Positions 1 through 13,300 of a DNA stretch of 64,000 nucleotides are shown piece by piece; the first letter of the stretch is position 1; every line of letters starts with the position of its first letter. This stretch comes from Nymphaea colorata (taxonomy: Eukaryota > Streptophyta > Magnoliopsida > Nymphaeales > Nymphaeaceae): contig NC_045144.1 in assembly GCF_008831285.2 (NCBI RefSeq), forward strand, positions 2,544,001 through 2,608,000, read 5' to 3'. The notes under the pieces were generated by a model. That model made no database searches. It was not told the DNA's origin and saw only the letters and a program-made list of their open reading frames with translations. A program made the position numbers and the translations under genes.

Positions 1-1175
1 ACGCCGTACCCGTACCGGTACCGCTCCTTCAGAGCCGTACCCGTGTGACACAGCAAGGCTTTGGGGTTCCTTTCTTAGGGTCGCTTCTGAGCATCCTGTT
101 CAGCTGATCACCTCACAGTCACTCCTAGGTCACAATCGCTCCTAGGTGTTATCCATTGGTGGGCATCATGGGTGAAACACCATTCCTCACAAGCTTTCCT
201 TGATAAAAACTTACAACAGGCATCTTGGATGACACTTGGGGGCCTCAAGCTCCCCTCGGAGTGCATCTTTTGGAAGGCAGCTTGGAAGGGTAGCCAACTC
301 ACCTAAGCTCTCCTCACCAATGAAACTCCACCAGACATCTTGGATATCCTTTGAGCCGGGTCTCCTCCTTGTAAGTGACAATTGGAGGGTGCATTGCATT
401 CCTACCATTGGCTGCAGAGCTCCCCAACAATCTGTTCAACCATTGAAATGTTCAGCCAAACTATCACTACTTCCGCTGGTCTACTCAATAGCTTGCGTGC
501 ACCCATGTGAGGCCCTATTTCGTGAAATTTAAACTTTTCAGCCTATTGCATGGGTAGGCCCGGGTCATCCAATGAGAGTTGATGGAAGGATCAAGGATGT
601 TGACTCTGGCTGTGCCAGCAAGGCTGGCAGTTGATCCTCCCTAATGCACCGAGGGTTGATGGCAGCGAGGGTTGATATTGGCCTTCTATTTTTGAGGGTA
701 ATTTTCTCAAATTACCCTCCATTTTAAGTTTTCTATTTGAGAGTTGATCTTTAAGAATTTATTAAAAACAATGAGCGGCTATTTGTGAACATTGAAAATT
801 TGAGGATGATATTTCTATTCTTTCATTCCTTAGGTAGCAATATGTGATTTTTTGTAAAGTTTTATCTTTTTCTTCAGCACAGCATAATTTTGTTCTCTCA
901 TAGGTGGTTCTTAATCAGTCACCGATAATTGAGAAGAAAGTTTAATGCTTGAAAGTTCTATTTCTTTAGTTGTTCTCAACTTGCAACTCCAGTTTCTATT
1001 CACAAGAGTTATGCCCGTGATTTCTTCTCTAGGAGCTTGGAACAATTGGTTCTTTAAAATTAAATAAATGCTTGTGGTCAACAAAAGCTAAATTGTTGAA
1101 CACTTATTTTTAGTTATATATTGTAGGGGATTATGAACTTATTTTCATTATTTTTGATGCCACATATGGTGCCAG
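1..1175. other. non-coding sequence upstream of the first visible ASI1 exon
   Basis: No exon is supported here. The missing N-terminal half of the BAH domain is not present in any frame, so this is probably intron of ASI1. The first ~52 bases resemble the right end of the TIR family also seen at 46949-47551 (a GTACCC/GTGTGACA-type end). Bases 100-420 are GC-richer and contain short open frames on both strands without recognisable domains. The acceptor of the first visible exon is the AG at 1174-1175. Confidence 0.5.
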
Positions 1176-1344
1176 GAAGCCCTGGTTGGCAAATGCAGTG
1201 TTATCTGCACATCAAAGGACAAGCGCAACCATCCACCTTCTGAGCTTGAGCTGAAAGAAGCAGACTACATTTTTTACCGTGTGTTTGATGTTTCCAGTTA
1301 TACGATATCTGAGAATATTGCGGACAAGATAGGAGGTGTCAAAG
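1176..1344 (+). CDS. ASI1: ASI1 exon (C-terminal half of BAH domain)
   Basis: 56 codons plus one base, starting at a GAA codon after acceptor AG 1174-1175 and ending at donor GT 1345. It encodes [18 protein letters not shown] and [10 protein letters not shown], followed by DKIGGVK, the conserved second half of the BAH fold. The leftover G joins the TT of the next exon to form a Val codon. It is called exon 1 here only as the first exon visible in the window; upstream exons must exist. Confidence 0.88.
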
Positions 1345-4300
1345 GTATAATCTGGCATAGTTTTCCTTCAGTTCTCAGCTCAAGTTATAACTAATTATGG
1401 GTATCTGGACTGCTTTTGAACAAACATGATTTGACTGTGTTGGTTCAATGTACTCCAGTTAATCTCTTATTTAATAGGAGAGGACATAGAGGCCCTAGTG
1501 CTTTTCTGAAGGTTGATGCCAATGGAGGAGTCAAGGTGCAGCAAACAGTTGTGGGTAATATGGTTGAGGAAGCGACATTGAGTATGTCAAAAGAAGGGGA
1601 AACAGATAATAAAGGACCGGCACTTCCAAAGGAAAGCCGTGATAAACTATCTGTGGAACCACTGCAAAGTACATTGGAAGTTTTGAGAATGAATCATTTG
1701 CCTACGACTGACAACAATAAGCAGAGCGATGCTGATGTAAATTCAGCAAACAAATCCACATCTATGGTCAGACATGGAAATTTTCAGGACGAAATGAAGG
1801 CTGTCAAAAGGTCAAGGGTGCTTTCCAGTGAGAATGCATTAGAAACTGGTGATTCTGTGAATGAACCAGCTTCTGCAGATCTCGGATCTTCAGAAAATAG
1901 AATTTCTAAGAAGATGAAACTGGATGATGTCCCTATTCAATTGATTGAATCTCTGACTGAACTAATTCCTGACAAGGAGAATACTTGTGTTGTAATCGAA
2001 AAATCAAAACATGATCTTAATGAGGATGAAAAGAAGACTTCTCATCATGTATGTGAAGATGTGCAAGCAAAAATTGTAAAAGGTTCTAATAGCAAAGACA
2101 AAATGGTCAGCCAATTGGTGAAGCCCAGTGAGCAGCTAACTCTATGTCCTGAAGAATTGAAACCAAAGAAGCCTGTTGCTCAATCTTCTGAAAACAATGT
2201 GCAACCAAGAACTGGAAAAGATTCTAAACTGGAAGACACAATTGCAAGAAAATTGGTAAAGTCCACTAAAGTGGTATCTTCTGAAGAATTGAAGTCTGAA
2301 GTACCTTCTGCAAAGGTTTTTGACAAGGCTAGTAAATTTGATGATCGTGAAGTTGCTAGAAAGGTTGACACTGTAAGTGCTTTTCCATTTTAAATTGTTT
2401 CTGCCATTGCAAGGTGAATGTAATTAGACAATTTAAATTTGTAAAACCATTCGTGCCAAGATGCACAACATGTTTTACACATGATGTGTTGCAAGTAGTA
2501 TTTAGGGAAAATTGAAAACTCTGTCCTGTAATGCTTGACATCGGGAGCCTTGAAGCTCTATTTCCTTGATTGCATCGAGTCTCCAAACTATCACCATTGT
2601 TGTGTGACCCTACTGTTCATGTGCCTGATATACTCCGGAGAGGCCTTGCACTTATTATCTCATTCTCTGGAAGGGTGTTTCTTGCTCTTCCTAGTCCTGC
2701 ATCCTTAGAGCTCTGTGACCAAAAAATTCAGTCCCTTGTTAGATCATTTCTGGATATATGTATATGTAGCTTTAGTACTCACTTTTGCTTGTCCCTCAAT
2801 TACTAATTCTTAAGGCAGAAGGAGATGTCTTTTCAGGGTGTTGTTGATAAACTTGCATGATGAGTTATGAAGAGTTGATTGCTTATCCATGCTGAACATT
2901 GAAATCAAAAGGATAAACATTATAGTAATAAACTATGTTCTTGCTCCTGTTATGCTAATGCTGGCTTGTTTCCCTCTGTCTGTAAGATAGAACATATAAT
3001 TATGCTAACCTCTTTGAGAAATGTACTAACAGAAAGGATGTGAAAGGCAATTATAATGTAAAACATTTACTTTCACTTTTATGAAGGACTTATATTATTT
3101 TGCTGATTCTTTGTCTATATCTATGAAGGTTATATGCTCATGCAATCTCATGTAAGGAAGGATAGTTGTAACAATCCATATCTGGGAATGGGGAATGTCT
3201 CAAAACACATTTCTTTAATTTATTTCGTCTAATGGCTTTCCATTCTATTGTGTGATAAATGTCATTAACAAACAGTATACTAGTGTTAGGGACCGGGTCC
3301 TGAGTCGTGGGTCAGGTCCATTAGATTGACCCAGGAACAAGTATAAATAAAGGTTGGGCAGCTGTAATTAGGGGTATCACAGAAATTAGTGGGTGTTCCT
3401 CTGGGACGAGAAACCCCAATTTGGAGATTAGGGCTGAGTGTGTACGTTGAGTTTCGGGTTTTCTCTTGTAAGGGTCGGTACTCGGTAGTTAGCATGTGGA
3501 TGTTAACAATGGTATCAGAGCCAGTCTCCAACGGCAACCTGATGGAGGTCGTTGCAGAGAAATTGGGTTGGATCAATGTGGTAAAACGCGTATCGTAAGC
3601 CGTATCGGTCGGGCTTTAAGATACGCCGTATCGTAACGTATCGTAACTGTATCGTAAATTTTAAAATAATAATAATAATAAATCAGAAAAAATTAAAAAA
3701 GATCAGAAAATTCATAAAAAAATCAGAAAAAATTAAAAATAATAAATTATTCATAGAAAACATGTTTTAGTCTTTTAGATAATGATAGACTTATTATTTT
3801 GCTAAATGCTATAAACGTACACGTTCACAGTTCATCATTCATACTTCATAGACATCAAAATTCATAACAATATCATTCTTATTCATCTTCATCTTCATGG
3901 TTTAATTAAACCCCTTTCCTCCCAATGGGAATCAGCCACCCACACACAAATCCATGGTTTAATAGATGATTTCATGGTGAAAATCGATGATTTCACAATG
4001 GAAATCGATGATTTCCCTTTAAGGCGGTACAATCTATAGATTAGAAATGAAGAAGGGGTGAGTTTTTATAAAAAAAACTCGAAAAAATGGGGTTCAAGCC
4101 CCCTTTTTAGAAATCATCCCATATCGTACGATACGGGCCGTATCGCACCGTATCGTACGATACGGGTGTCTGTATCGCATGTATCGTACGATACAGGTAC
4201 GATACACCCCCATTTACGATACAGGGGTGTATCGTATCGTATTTTGTAAGCAGCCAACCACAGTTATCTCCAATCTGTCCGAGTGAATTAGGTAGAAGGA

Positions 4301-7300
4301 GTTGTGTACACATGGGAAGAATCGCTCTGAAAATTGAGATTGAGGATGCAGCTGATGAGAAACGAAAGGGAGAGACGAGGCTAGCTCTAGTGGGGACGCT
4401 AAGGGTGTTGGTTTTTGCAGCCAAACCCATAGCCGTGAGACTGGTGGTAGCTGGATGGAGCAATCAAAGAGATTCGCAACGAGGAGAAACAAAAGGCATA
4501 AGCGGAAAGGCAGCTGGAGTAGCAGGGGTGGAAGAAAATGACCTGTTTCAATTTCAGGATTCCCATAGTAATGATGTGAAAAGTTACAGTGGCACATTGT
4601 TGGGCTGTTGTAGCCTTATTGTGTGTGAAGCCAATACCAACCAATTCCATGAGAAAATTGGAAGGGGGTAGTCCTCAGCCGGAGAAAATCCCATGTATGG
4701 CGAACGTAGTCACTCGATTGACAACAAAAAATTGTTGTCACACCCCGACCTTTTGACACTCAAACATTTTTTTTTTCTAACATCCAACATCGAGGTGTGA
4801 CTATACAACAGTTCAAAAAGAAATGAGCCAAGCAATTCAAAACAATGGGGCAAGCTTTCCATTATATAGCATTTCAGTTCAACTGTACATTTGACACAAA
4901 TGCCCCAAAATCACAACATCGATGCTTAATAAAAAACAAGGCATCAGTAACACCAAAACCAGACGCGCCGGCACTACAAAAACCAAACCCAAAACCTCCC
5001 CAGTAGGACGTGAGTGTAGCCATCTGCTCAGCCTGCTGCCCCGGGTCCGCCAAAACCTGAAAAAAAGAAACAACTGAAGGCTTAGCCTTCGCAGTATGGC
5101 AACAAGCTAGGAAAAGTCCAAACCCTCTTAGGTAGGGCTCAATTATACAAGCAAACATCAGAACAATCTATCATTATGTCGTGTCAGGACACGACATGCA
5201 GAGGCCACTCAATGGCTACAATAACATAATTTCAATCACATGCAAGGCATCCTCAAACATGTCACTTGCATTCATAAGCACAACAGTCACATGCACATCA
5301 ATCCTGTACATTTCAATCACATACATTTCAGTTTCATTACTATCAGTGAATTTACAGTTCCTGTGGGTGCAAACACAGGCACGTGCACACCGCGGGCGGC
5401 CTACAGCCGAGAGACAACTCTCGTGGTGGCCCAGAACAGTATGGATCTATCTATCCGCTACAGCGGTAGAGCACTCATCCATGGATGTGTGAATTCCAAG
5501 GAGAGATACTCAGCCTTCCCTAGGACACCCAGGTTGGGAAGGCGGGAGCCTATGCTCCAAGCACATCACACAACAGTACCTTGGGGCCTTACACCGCCTG
5601 CGCTCCGAACAGGCGAGACCAGTGGCGAAAGCGGGACAACTCCCAAACACATAGTCACATCCCACTGGCCTCTCATCTCTTATTCTTTCATTCTTATACT
5701 TATACTTGCACAAACACAATTAACTGGCTAGCTCATGGGGTTGGTTCACTTCACGAGTGAACCCACACCTCCAATTGCCTCCACACGAGGGTTACACATA
5801 ACAACAACAATTTTGGCTAGCCGTCATAACAATATGGGTACAACTACCCTCTGTGCAATCATTTGCATCATTGCTCGCGGCAATGTGTATTCAATAAACA
5901 CAACATTCACATTCATCATCATAATAATCACATCTTTGAAAACTTAGCCAAACCACAGAGAGTAGTCTCGATCTGTGGTGGGCTCGTAGCTGTCCTATGC
6001 AGTTATCATTCTAGGATGCTTTCTAATGCACAATTGGGGTCGAGGAGACACTCGACTCGATACCCCGCCTCATCTGTCCTAAACAGTTATCAATTCTAGC
6101 ATGCACATGCAAATGCGTAACATTTTCAAAACAATTACTATAAGCCTTTCAAAACAATTCATATCATAAATAAATTCATGTACATGCATATACACATTCA
6201 TTCACGGAACAATCAATCAATCCACATCACAAATCCTAGGATCCCATGATCCTAGGAACACACATTCACACACTTGCCCAGGCAGGGATTTGCCTGGAAT
6301 GTCGCCATACCTGTGGCGCGTTCACAAGACTCTTCAAAATGCCTCGAGCTTCGAATCCGGTAGCTCAAGGTCGACGGGACGTGCCCGGTGTACCTGCAGA
6401 CATAAACAAAATATAAGATTCCTACTAGATACCCAAACAATTCAAACAAATACTAAACAAAATCGTTGAGGCACGTGTCATCGCCTCAAGAGAGTGTCGA
6501 CACGTAGTGTCAACCTACAAGCTCTCCAAAAGGCCCCCTCCTTACATCTCGACGTTTCCACTCAACATCAAAACCCAAAGCCATCAATCCATCCTCCACT
6601 AACACCTTTCTCAAAACTTTCTTTAATCTAGGCGTCAATCCCCAAAGGCACATCCAACTTATGTACGTTATCCCTATTTAACTCCAAGATGCACCCGTTC
6701 ACAAAAACGCGTGCTACATGCTCACTAAAACGGTCCTAAATTTTCCCCACAACATCACAAACTCTACCATGCTTCCCTATTGCTTCGAAAATTAACCCAT
6801 CATGCTTAAATGGTCATTAAATACATGAATTATCGCTTTTCCAACATAATCCTAAACTTTCCCCAAAAACAAAATCTCTAACATGCGTCCCAAATCATCA
6901 ATTCTAAACTCTAGCATGCTCTAATCGATAATATTCAATAATTTGGGCTTGATTAGATTTTGCTCACCCCAAAACAAGAGTCCGAACTGTTGTAAGTTGT
7001 AACGTCTCCGACAGCCACCCCAAGCGCTCAATCGATCCCCAAACATAAAAAATCGTGCCAAGACTCCACCACCAACACCACCTAGTCGCTGTTGTGAGGG
7101 GAAGAATACGTTCCCCTAGTTGCAAATCGACCAAACCCACAATATAATCAAAATCAGCGAGAAGGGTCCTCAAGGGAGGGGTCTGCCATAAAAAAAAACC
7201 TACGGTAGATGTTAGGTAGGCTGAAAACGAGTGGGAGAAAGGGTTCGGTCAAAAGGGGAAAAGAAGGCAGTGAGGTGAGAGCACGTGAGAGAAGGGAGAG

Positions 7301-10300
7301 AGAGCACTGACAGAGAAAAAAAACGGGCAGAGAAGAGAGAGCGCAAGAGAGACGAGAGAGAGAGACGGAAAAAGGGGAACAACAAGGGGGAGACAGAAAG
7401 AGAGGCGACAGTGGGTGAGAGTGGCGGAGGAGAGGAAGGGAGAAAGAAAGGATAGGGAGAGAGGGAGACCGATGGCTTACCTATGCAACACCGTCGCCGC
7501 CGCCGTCCTCGCCGCTGCCGGCACCACCTCTGTCTTCTTCTTCTTCTCTGCACTGGCCCGAGAGCACCCAGGAGATAGACGAGAGAAAAGAGGGAAAGGC
7601 GAGGGAGAAGAGCCCTCGCGTCGTCTCTTTCATGCCAAGGATTGGGGTCCTGGTCTGAGTTCCGATCCGACCCGACCTGCTAAAAACATAACGAGCGTTA
7701 CAATTGTTGTTGAACCCTAGCTCTCATCTTCTTATTAAAGTTTATAACGGCTTCATATCAGGAGACGAGGCCCTTGTACGGTTGTACCACTTCTCTATTG
7801 CTCTAGGCTGGCATCTCAGATAAGCAAGAACGGATGGATCATCGCAGATGGAGTCTTCTATGCGGAGTTGAAGGAGGTGTGGAAAGAGGAAGGGCTGGCG
7901 ACAGAGAATCCCTTCATCCCTACAGTAGGGCACAAAGATGGTGACACCAATGAATGGAAAGAGGGTTCAATAAGGCAGCCCGAGAAACCCCCTTGGAGCC
8001 GAGCCATGGCAGCCAGCATCATTGAGGGGCAGACTGTGGCAGGTAGTGCCGACTCATTCCAGAATGGAGATGAGCATTCTGCACTACCATTCTATGTTCA
8101 GGTTGATCCAAATGAATTGGTATTACATACAAAGCTTCAGCTCTTTGTTCTCATTGCACAGCACCCAGCGTTCCATCAGCTCCGTGCAGTTGAGCAGCGT
8201 GGTTACATTGCGATACTAATGCAGAGGAACAACTCTGGCATTCAAAGATTGGAGGCATTTTTGAAGATGTTTGAAGAATATTTGTCAAATTTTGGTAGGT
8301 TCTCTTTTCTCTTGGGTGGAACTTCAGTTGCTCAGGCCTGCATTAGGGCTAATACTGGAAACACCACTGCTTCTTCAAGGTTTTCTTCCTTGAGAAAGAA
8401 AACACATGAAGAGGTTCATGCTGAAATTACTCATCATGAAGGTTCTTTAAGGGTTACTTTTACAAGTGGAAGGGCAGGGTCTTACTCTCAGTTGGTTCCT
8501 CATGCAAAGGCAAGTCTGTCAAGACTGGCCGTCGCAAAGTTTTCATCAGGCAAGCACTCAGAATTTTGCCAAGACCACCAGCCATTCGGTAGTATTTGTG
8601 GAAGACGCGATAGAGTTTCAAACCATGTCTCAGTTTGTGCCAGTTGCAAGGTTGCTGCTCACATGGATTACTATCACATACTCAAGAATCAGTTTGCAAC
8701 ATGGTGTTTTGAACTTCGCGAAGACTTTTGTAGGCAGTATAGAGGGCCTGCTCGCAAGAATATCCAAGACAGGCCTGACACTGAATGCAGCTTATGTGGG
8801 TGACTAGGTGGTGCATTTCGCAAGACTACTGATGCACAATGGGTTCACGTTACATGTGCTGAGTGGTCGCTGGAATCAACATATGTGAGAGGACAACCAT
8901 ACCCAGTCGAAGGAATGGAATCCTTTTCTAAAGAAAGAGATTTGCACAGTTGCTGCATAACCAGGGTGTATGCATAATGTGTAGTTTTCATGACTGCAAT
9001 ACTACCTTTCATCCTCCATGTGCCAAGGAGGCCAACTTGTGTATCAGTGTAAAGGTTATTGAGGGAGCGATTAAGCATAAAGCTTATTTCAGGGCACATG
9101 GGCCAGATCAGATGGAAGAGGTTGAGTTCACATCTCATGGATCAGAAGAGCTATCCAGCATTCTTCTATCCATCATCAATAAGAGACTTCTCATCCATCA
9201 GATAATTTCTTTTCAGCTAAGCACACCTTGAAGACAAGGTGTTTTTCAAGGAGGGAGTATTGTTAGGGACCGGGTCCTGGGTCAGGCCCATTAGACTGAC
9301 CCAGGAACAAGTATAAATAAAGGTTGGACAGCTGTAATTAGGGGTATCACATAAATTAGTGGGTGTTCCTCTGGGAGGAGAAACCCTAATCTGGAGATTA
9401 GGGCTGAGTGTGTGCGTGGAGTTTGGGGTTTTCTCTTGTAAGGGTCAGTAGTTAGCAGGTGGATGCTAACAACTAGCCTATAGACTTTTTTCAGTATGTG
9501 AAATATGAGAGGGAAAAAAAAAGTTTGCAACCTGAGCTAACCTTATTTGGTGGTGAATTTATAGATTTAGTGGCTTAGGCATAAAAGATGTACATCATCT
9601 ATGTGTTCAACTATGTGTTTGTAGCAGAATTGTATGGCCTACTTTTTATCGAGATCATATGAATTGTGTTGAAGTATGTTAGATGGGTCTCGGGACCGGG
9701 TCCGGATCCGTATCCGATCCAACTTGTAGCCCTTGTTGGGCATTATTTAAGTAGTGTAACCCTAATCCTTATGGTGTGAATGAAAGACTAAGGAGAGAGA
9801 GTCTGGCGGCTAGTGGGCACCGGCTCCTCCTCATTCGTGGTTTTTTCCCTCTTGTTGAGGGTTTTCCACGTTACATCGTGATCGTTGTTTCTCTTCCTCT
9901 TCTTGTTCGTGTTTCTACATGGTATCAGAGCCGACGAGTTTGGGAAATTTTTAGGGTTTGTGAAGTTCCAACCCTAATATCTCTCACCGCTACCATCGCC
10001 ACCACTGCAGTCACCGCCGCCGCTGCAGCAGCCACCACCGCTGCCGCTGCTGCTGCCGCTGCCACTGCCGCTGCCGCTGCCGCTGCCACTGCCGCCGCCG
10101 CTGTACCCAATACCACCGTCGCTGTTTCCGCCGCCGCCGGTGTCACCCTTTGCGCCATCGCCATCACAGCCACTCTTGCGGCGTCGCTCTTGCGCCGTTG
10201 CTCTTGCGTTGTTGACCGTCGCCGTCACCGTTGTCCCTTGCGCCACTGCCTTTCGCGCCGTAGTCTTGCTTTCCGGAGAAGAAAGAAGATATGCGTGCTT

Positions 10301-13300
10301 AGGCGCTTCCTAGGCTTGCCTCCCCCTATTCACGTCACTTCCTAGGGGTCTTTTGCAAATCCGGTGAAGTGCATCCGCCTCTTACCTGCAATATATTGCT
10401 TGGTTGATCTTTGATTCCATCTTCTTGTTTTTTTGGCGCCCACCGTGCAAGAAGAGGTGGCTGGTCCGTGACTTGGTAGAGGACGTAAAGGAGGAGAGGA
10501 GCGTAACTTGAGGATTGCCTCAACGTCCGCCGGCGCTCCGGCGATCGCATCCCCCTTTCCTTAAAAAGACCGGGGTTAAATTGGTCTTACGGGTGAAGGC
10601 TTTCCTCGTCTCGAAGTTGATTTCCTATTTACTTCTATACCTTGATACTTGTTGGGTTTTGCCTCTTGGATCTTGATTCCAGCAAGGAGAACGTGTGGCG
10701 CAACCTCTACCCGTGGGAGATTGCAGCCCGAGAGAGAGAAGGCACCGCTTCCGTCGAGCGACATCGACGATCGTTTCCCCCAATCGACATTCCGTTCACT
10801 CTTGGGGCTGATTGGGAATCCAGATATTACTGCCCGTTGGTACTCTCTGTTGTCATCGGTGCCTCTCTTGTTGTATCGCTGCTCGTGCCTCCTGTTGGAC
10901 TATCTGTGATTATGGCAGCTTCTTTATCTATAGACGTTATGGCGGATTGCCGTATGGGAGAGTGGATCATTGACAGTGGCGCTACTCACCACATGACCGG
11001 CGATCCTAAGGTCTTTCATGGGTATAAGCTTTTATCAGGAAAGGATCGTGTTTCCCTTGCCGATGGTTCATCTATCTCTGTGGCTGGAAAAGGGAGTCTC
11101 CCACTTTTGAACAAGTTCTTAGTCCACAATGCTCTACATGTTCCTCATATTCCCTTGAATCTCTTGTCGGTTAGCAAGATCACGAAGGAGTTAAATTGCG
11201 AACTTATATTTTCCGCTGATCGCTGTGTTATGCATGACTTGGTGACAGGGAAGAGGATTGGGATTGGTCTAGCTTCTGACGGGCTCTATCGTTTACCTAT
11301 GCTTGCTGCTCAGGCTCTCATGACGGCAGTCAGCCAAGCCACGAAGAATAGAGAGGACTCCCTTCAGTTGCTTCTACGGTGGCATGAGCGCCTTGGACAC
11401 TTGCCTTTTGGCCTTCTAAGACAGTTGTTTCCTGATATATATTCCAGATTAGATATGACTATGGTGTCTTGTGATGTCTGTCACCTGGCCAAACATGTTA
11501 GGGCTTCATACCCTTTGTCTAGCCATCGGTCTAATGAGGTATTTGCCATGATTCATTCTGATGTGTGGGGGCCTGCAGGGATTCCTTCTTGTCATGGTTT
11601 TCAATATTTTATCACCTTTATAGATGATTATTCTCGTAACACTATTGTCTACTTGCTGAAAGACCGTAGTGAAGTTCCTACTGTCATAGAGACTTTCATT
11701 GCTTATGTGGAAACTCAATATGGAGCATCTGTTAAGACATTTCGATCTGACAATGCTCGAGAGTATATGTGCCAGTCTGTTGATAGCTTCTTTCGAAAAA
11801 AGGGAATTGTTCATGAGACTTCCTGTAGTTATACCCCTCCTCAAAATGGAGTTGCTGAACGAAAAAATCGTCAGTTATTGAATATGACTCGGGCTCTTCT
11901 TTTTCAACGTCATGTTCCAAAAAAGTATTGGGGGGATGCTGTGTTGACCAGTGCGTATCTTATAAACCGGTTGCCTAGTCGTGTGTTGAATGGGAAGACG
12001 CCTCACTCTCTGTTACCGGGGACTCGTGAACCTTTCTCTCTTCCACTCAGAGTGTTTGGTTGTGTTTGCTTTATTCACAATCATAGTCCTCACATTAAAA
12101 AGCTTGATCCAAGATCTATTAAGGGCATTTTTTAGGGTATTCTCCCACTCAAAAAGGGTACAAGTGTCGAGACCCTTCCACTGGTCGGGCCTATGTTACC
12201 AAAGATGTCACTTTCCTTGAACATGTTTCCTATTTTGGTGAGAATCCTCTTCAGGGGGAGTACTTTATGTCACGGGAAGAGTATTCTCCGAGTCAGGAAA
12301 TTCAGTTTACATATTTTTTGGACTACAGGCGTGACTCCGTTGGTCCATCTAGTGAGGTGCATGAACAGGAGAAAAATGGAGAGTGTTCCACTGAGGCAGA
12401 AGAGAAGTGCAATCGTTTATTTGGGCAAGTTTACTCTAGGCGAAGAGTTTGTACAGATGAGATGACAGGTGGTGAGAATTCTACTCCCAATCCAATTAGT
12501 CCTTCCCTGGATGACCCAAGTCGTGCGCAGAAGCAACCTGTTGAAGAAGAGATTCAGACTGTTGCTGCTAGTGAAGAGCTTCCCATCGCCCTGCGAAAGG
12601 GTGTCAGGTCATGTACTCAACATCCTATTGGTAACTTTGTTTCATATTCTAGACTGAGCAAGGACTACAAATGCTTTGTATCTTCTCTTTCTTTGACTAT
12701 GATTCCCAGGAATGTTGCTGAGGCTCAGAGTGATCCTAAGTGGACTTATGCAATGCAAGAAGAGATGGAAGCCTTGCGAAGAAACATGACATGGGAAGTT
12801 GTAAAGATTCCTGAGGCGGCTCACTTGGTTGGATCTAAGTGGGTCTGCACCATCAAGTACAAACCAGATGGGAGTGTTGAAAGATACAAAGCTCGTCTTG
12901 TGGCCAAGGGGTTTAGTCAGAAATATGAGATTGATTATTTGGAGACCTTTGCTCCTGTTGCGAAAATGAAGACTGTCAGAGTCATTATCTCTTTAGCTGT
13001 GATGAAGGAGTGGAAGATGTACCAACTTGATGTCAAGAACGCATTTCTCAATGGAGACCTTGAAGAGGAAGTATATATGTGTATGCCTCCAGGATATGAG
13101 GAACCTGGAAAATGTTGCAAGCTAAGGAAAGCTTTATATGGGCTCAAGCAATCTCCTCGAGCGTGGTTTGAACGACTCAGACTTGTCATGAGACAATGTG
13201 GATACCATTAAGGGCATGGAGATCATACACTTTTTGTGAAGAGAAATAAGCAAAAGGTTACTATTCTGTTGGTATATGTTGATGATATGATTGTTACAGG

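Larger units (their letters stand above)
3284..9471 (+). mobile_element. non-autonomous LTR retrotransposon carrying a captured PHD-finger gene fragment
   Basis: Two LTRs (3284-3508 and 9261-9471) share TGTTAG/CTAACA ends and are flanked by the perfect 5-bp duplication ACTAG (3279-3283 and 9472-9476). A tRNA-iMet primer-binding site starts at 3510 (TGGTATCAGAGCC), and a purine tract (CAAGGAGGGAG) ends just before 9261. No gag, protease, integrase, reverse transcriptase or RNase H is recognisable inside. The body instead holds a TIR element (3574-4246), a leader region of unknown origin (4247-4735), a solo LTR (4736-7702) and an intronless PHD-finger fragment (7850-9231). The LTRs differ by roughly 6% plus two small indels, so it is older than the copia elements nearby. 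It must have been mobilised by enzymes from another element. Confidence 0.9.

Noticed and set aside
1-1175. Search for the N-terminal BAH exons of ASI1
   Set aside because: No frame encodes the expected first half of the BAH domain; those exons must lie upstream of the window.
1416-1458. ATG at 1416 as start of an independent gene
   Set aside because: The preceding exon 1176-1344 encodes conserved BAH sequence and joins in phase at 1459; bases 1416-1458 are intron.
4312-4671. 119-codon open frame starting MGRI, reminiscent of a MADS-box start
   Set aside because: The resemblance stops after a few residues; no MADS core follows.
5240-5731. 163-codon open frame also present at 39576-40067
   Set aside because: Conserved because the 3 kb LTR is repeated, not because of coding; there is no start context or domain and the reading frame differs between copies.
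7212-7720. Arg- and Ser-rich open frames in GA-rich DNA
   Set aside because: They are compositional, inside the 3 kb solo LTR.
9776-10345. 189-codon Ala/Thr-rich open frame
   Set aside because: It begins in the LTR and owes its length to the GCC/GCT repeat; both strands are open from composition alone.
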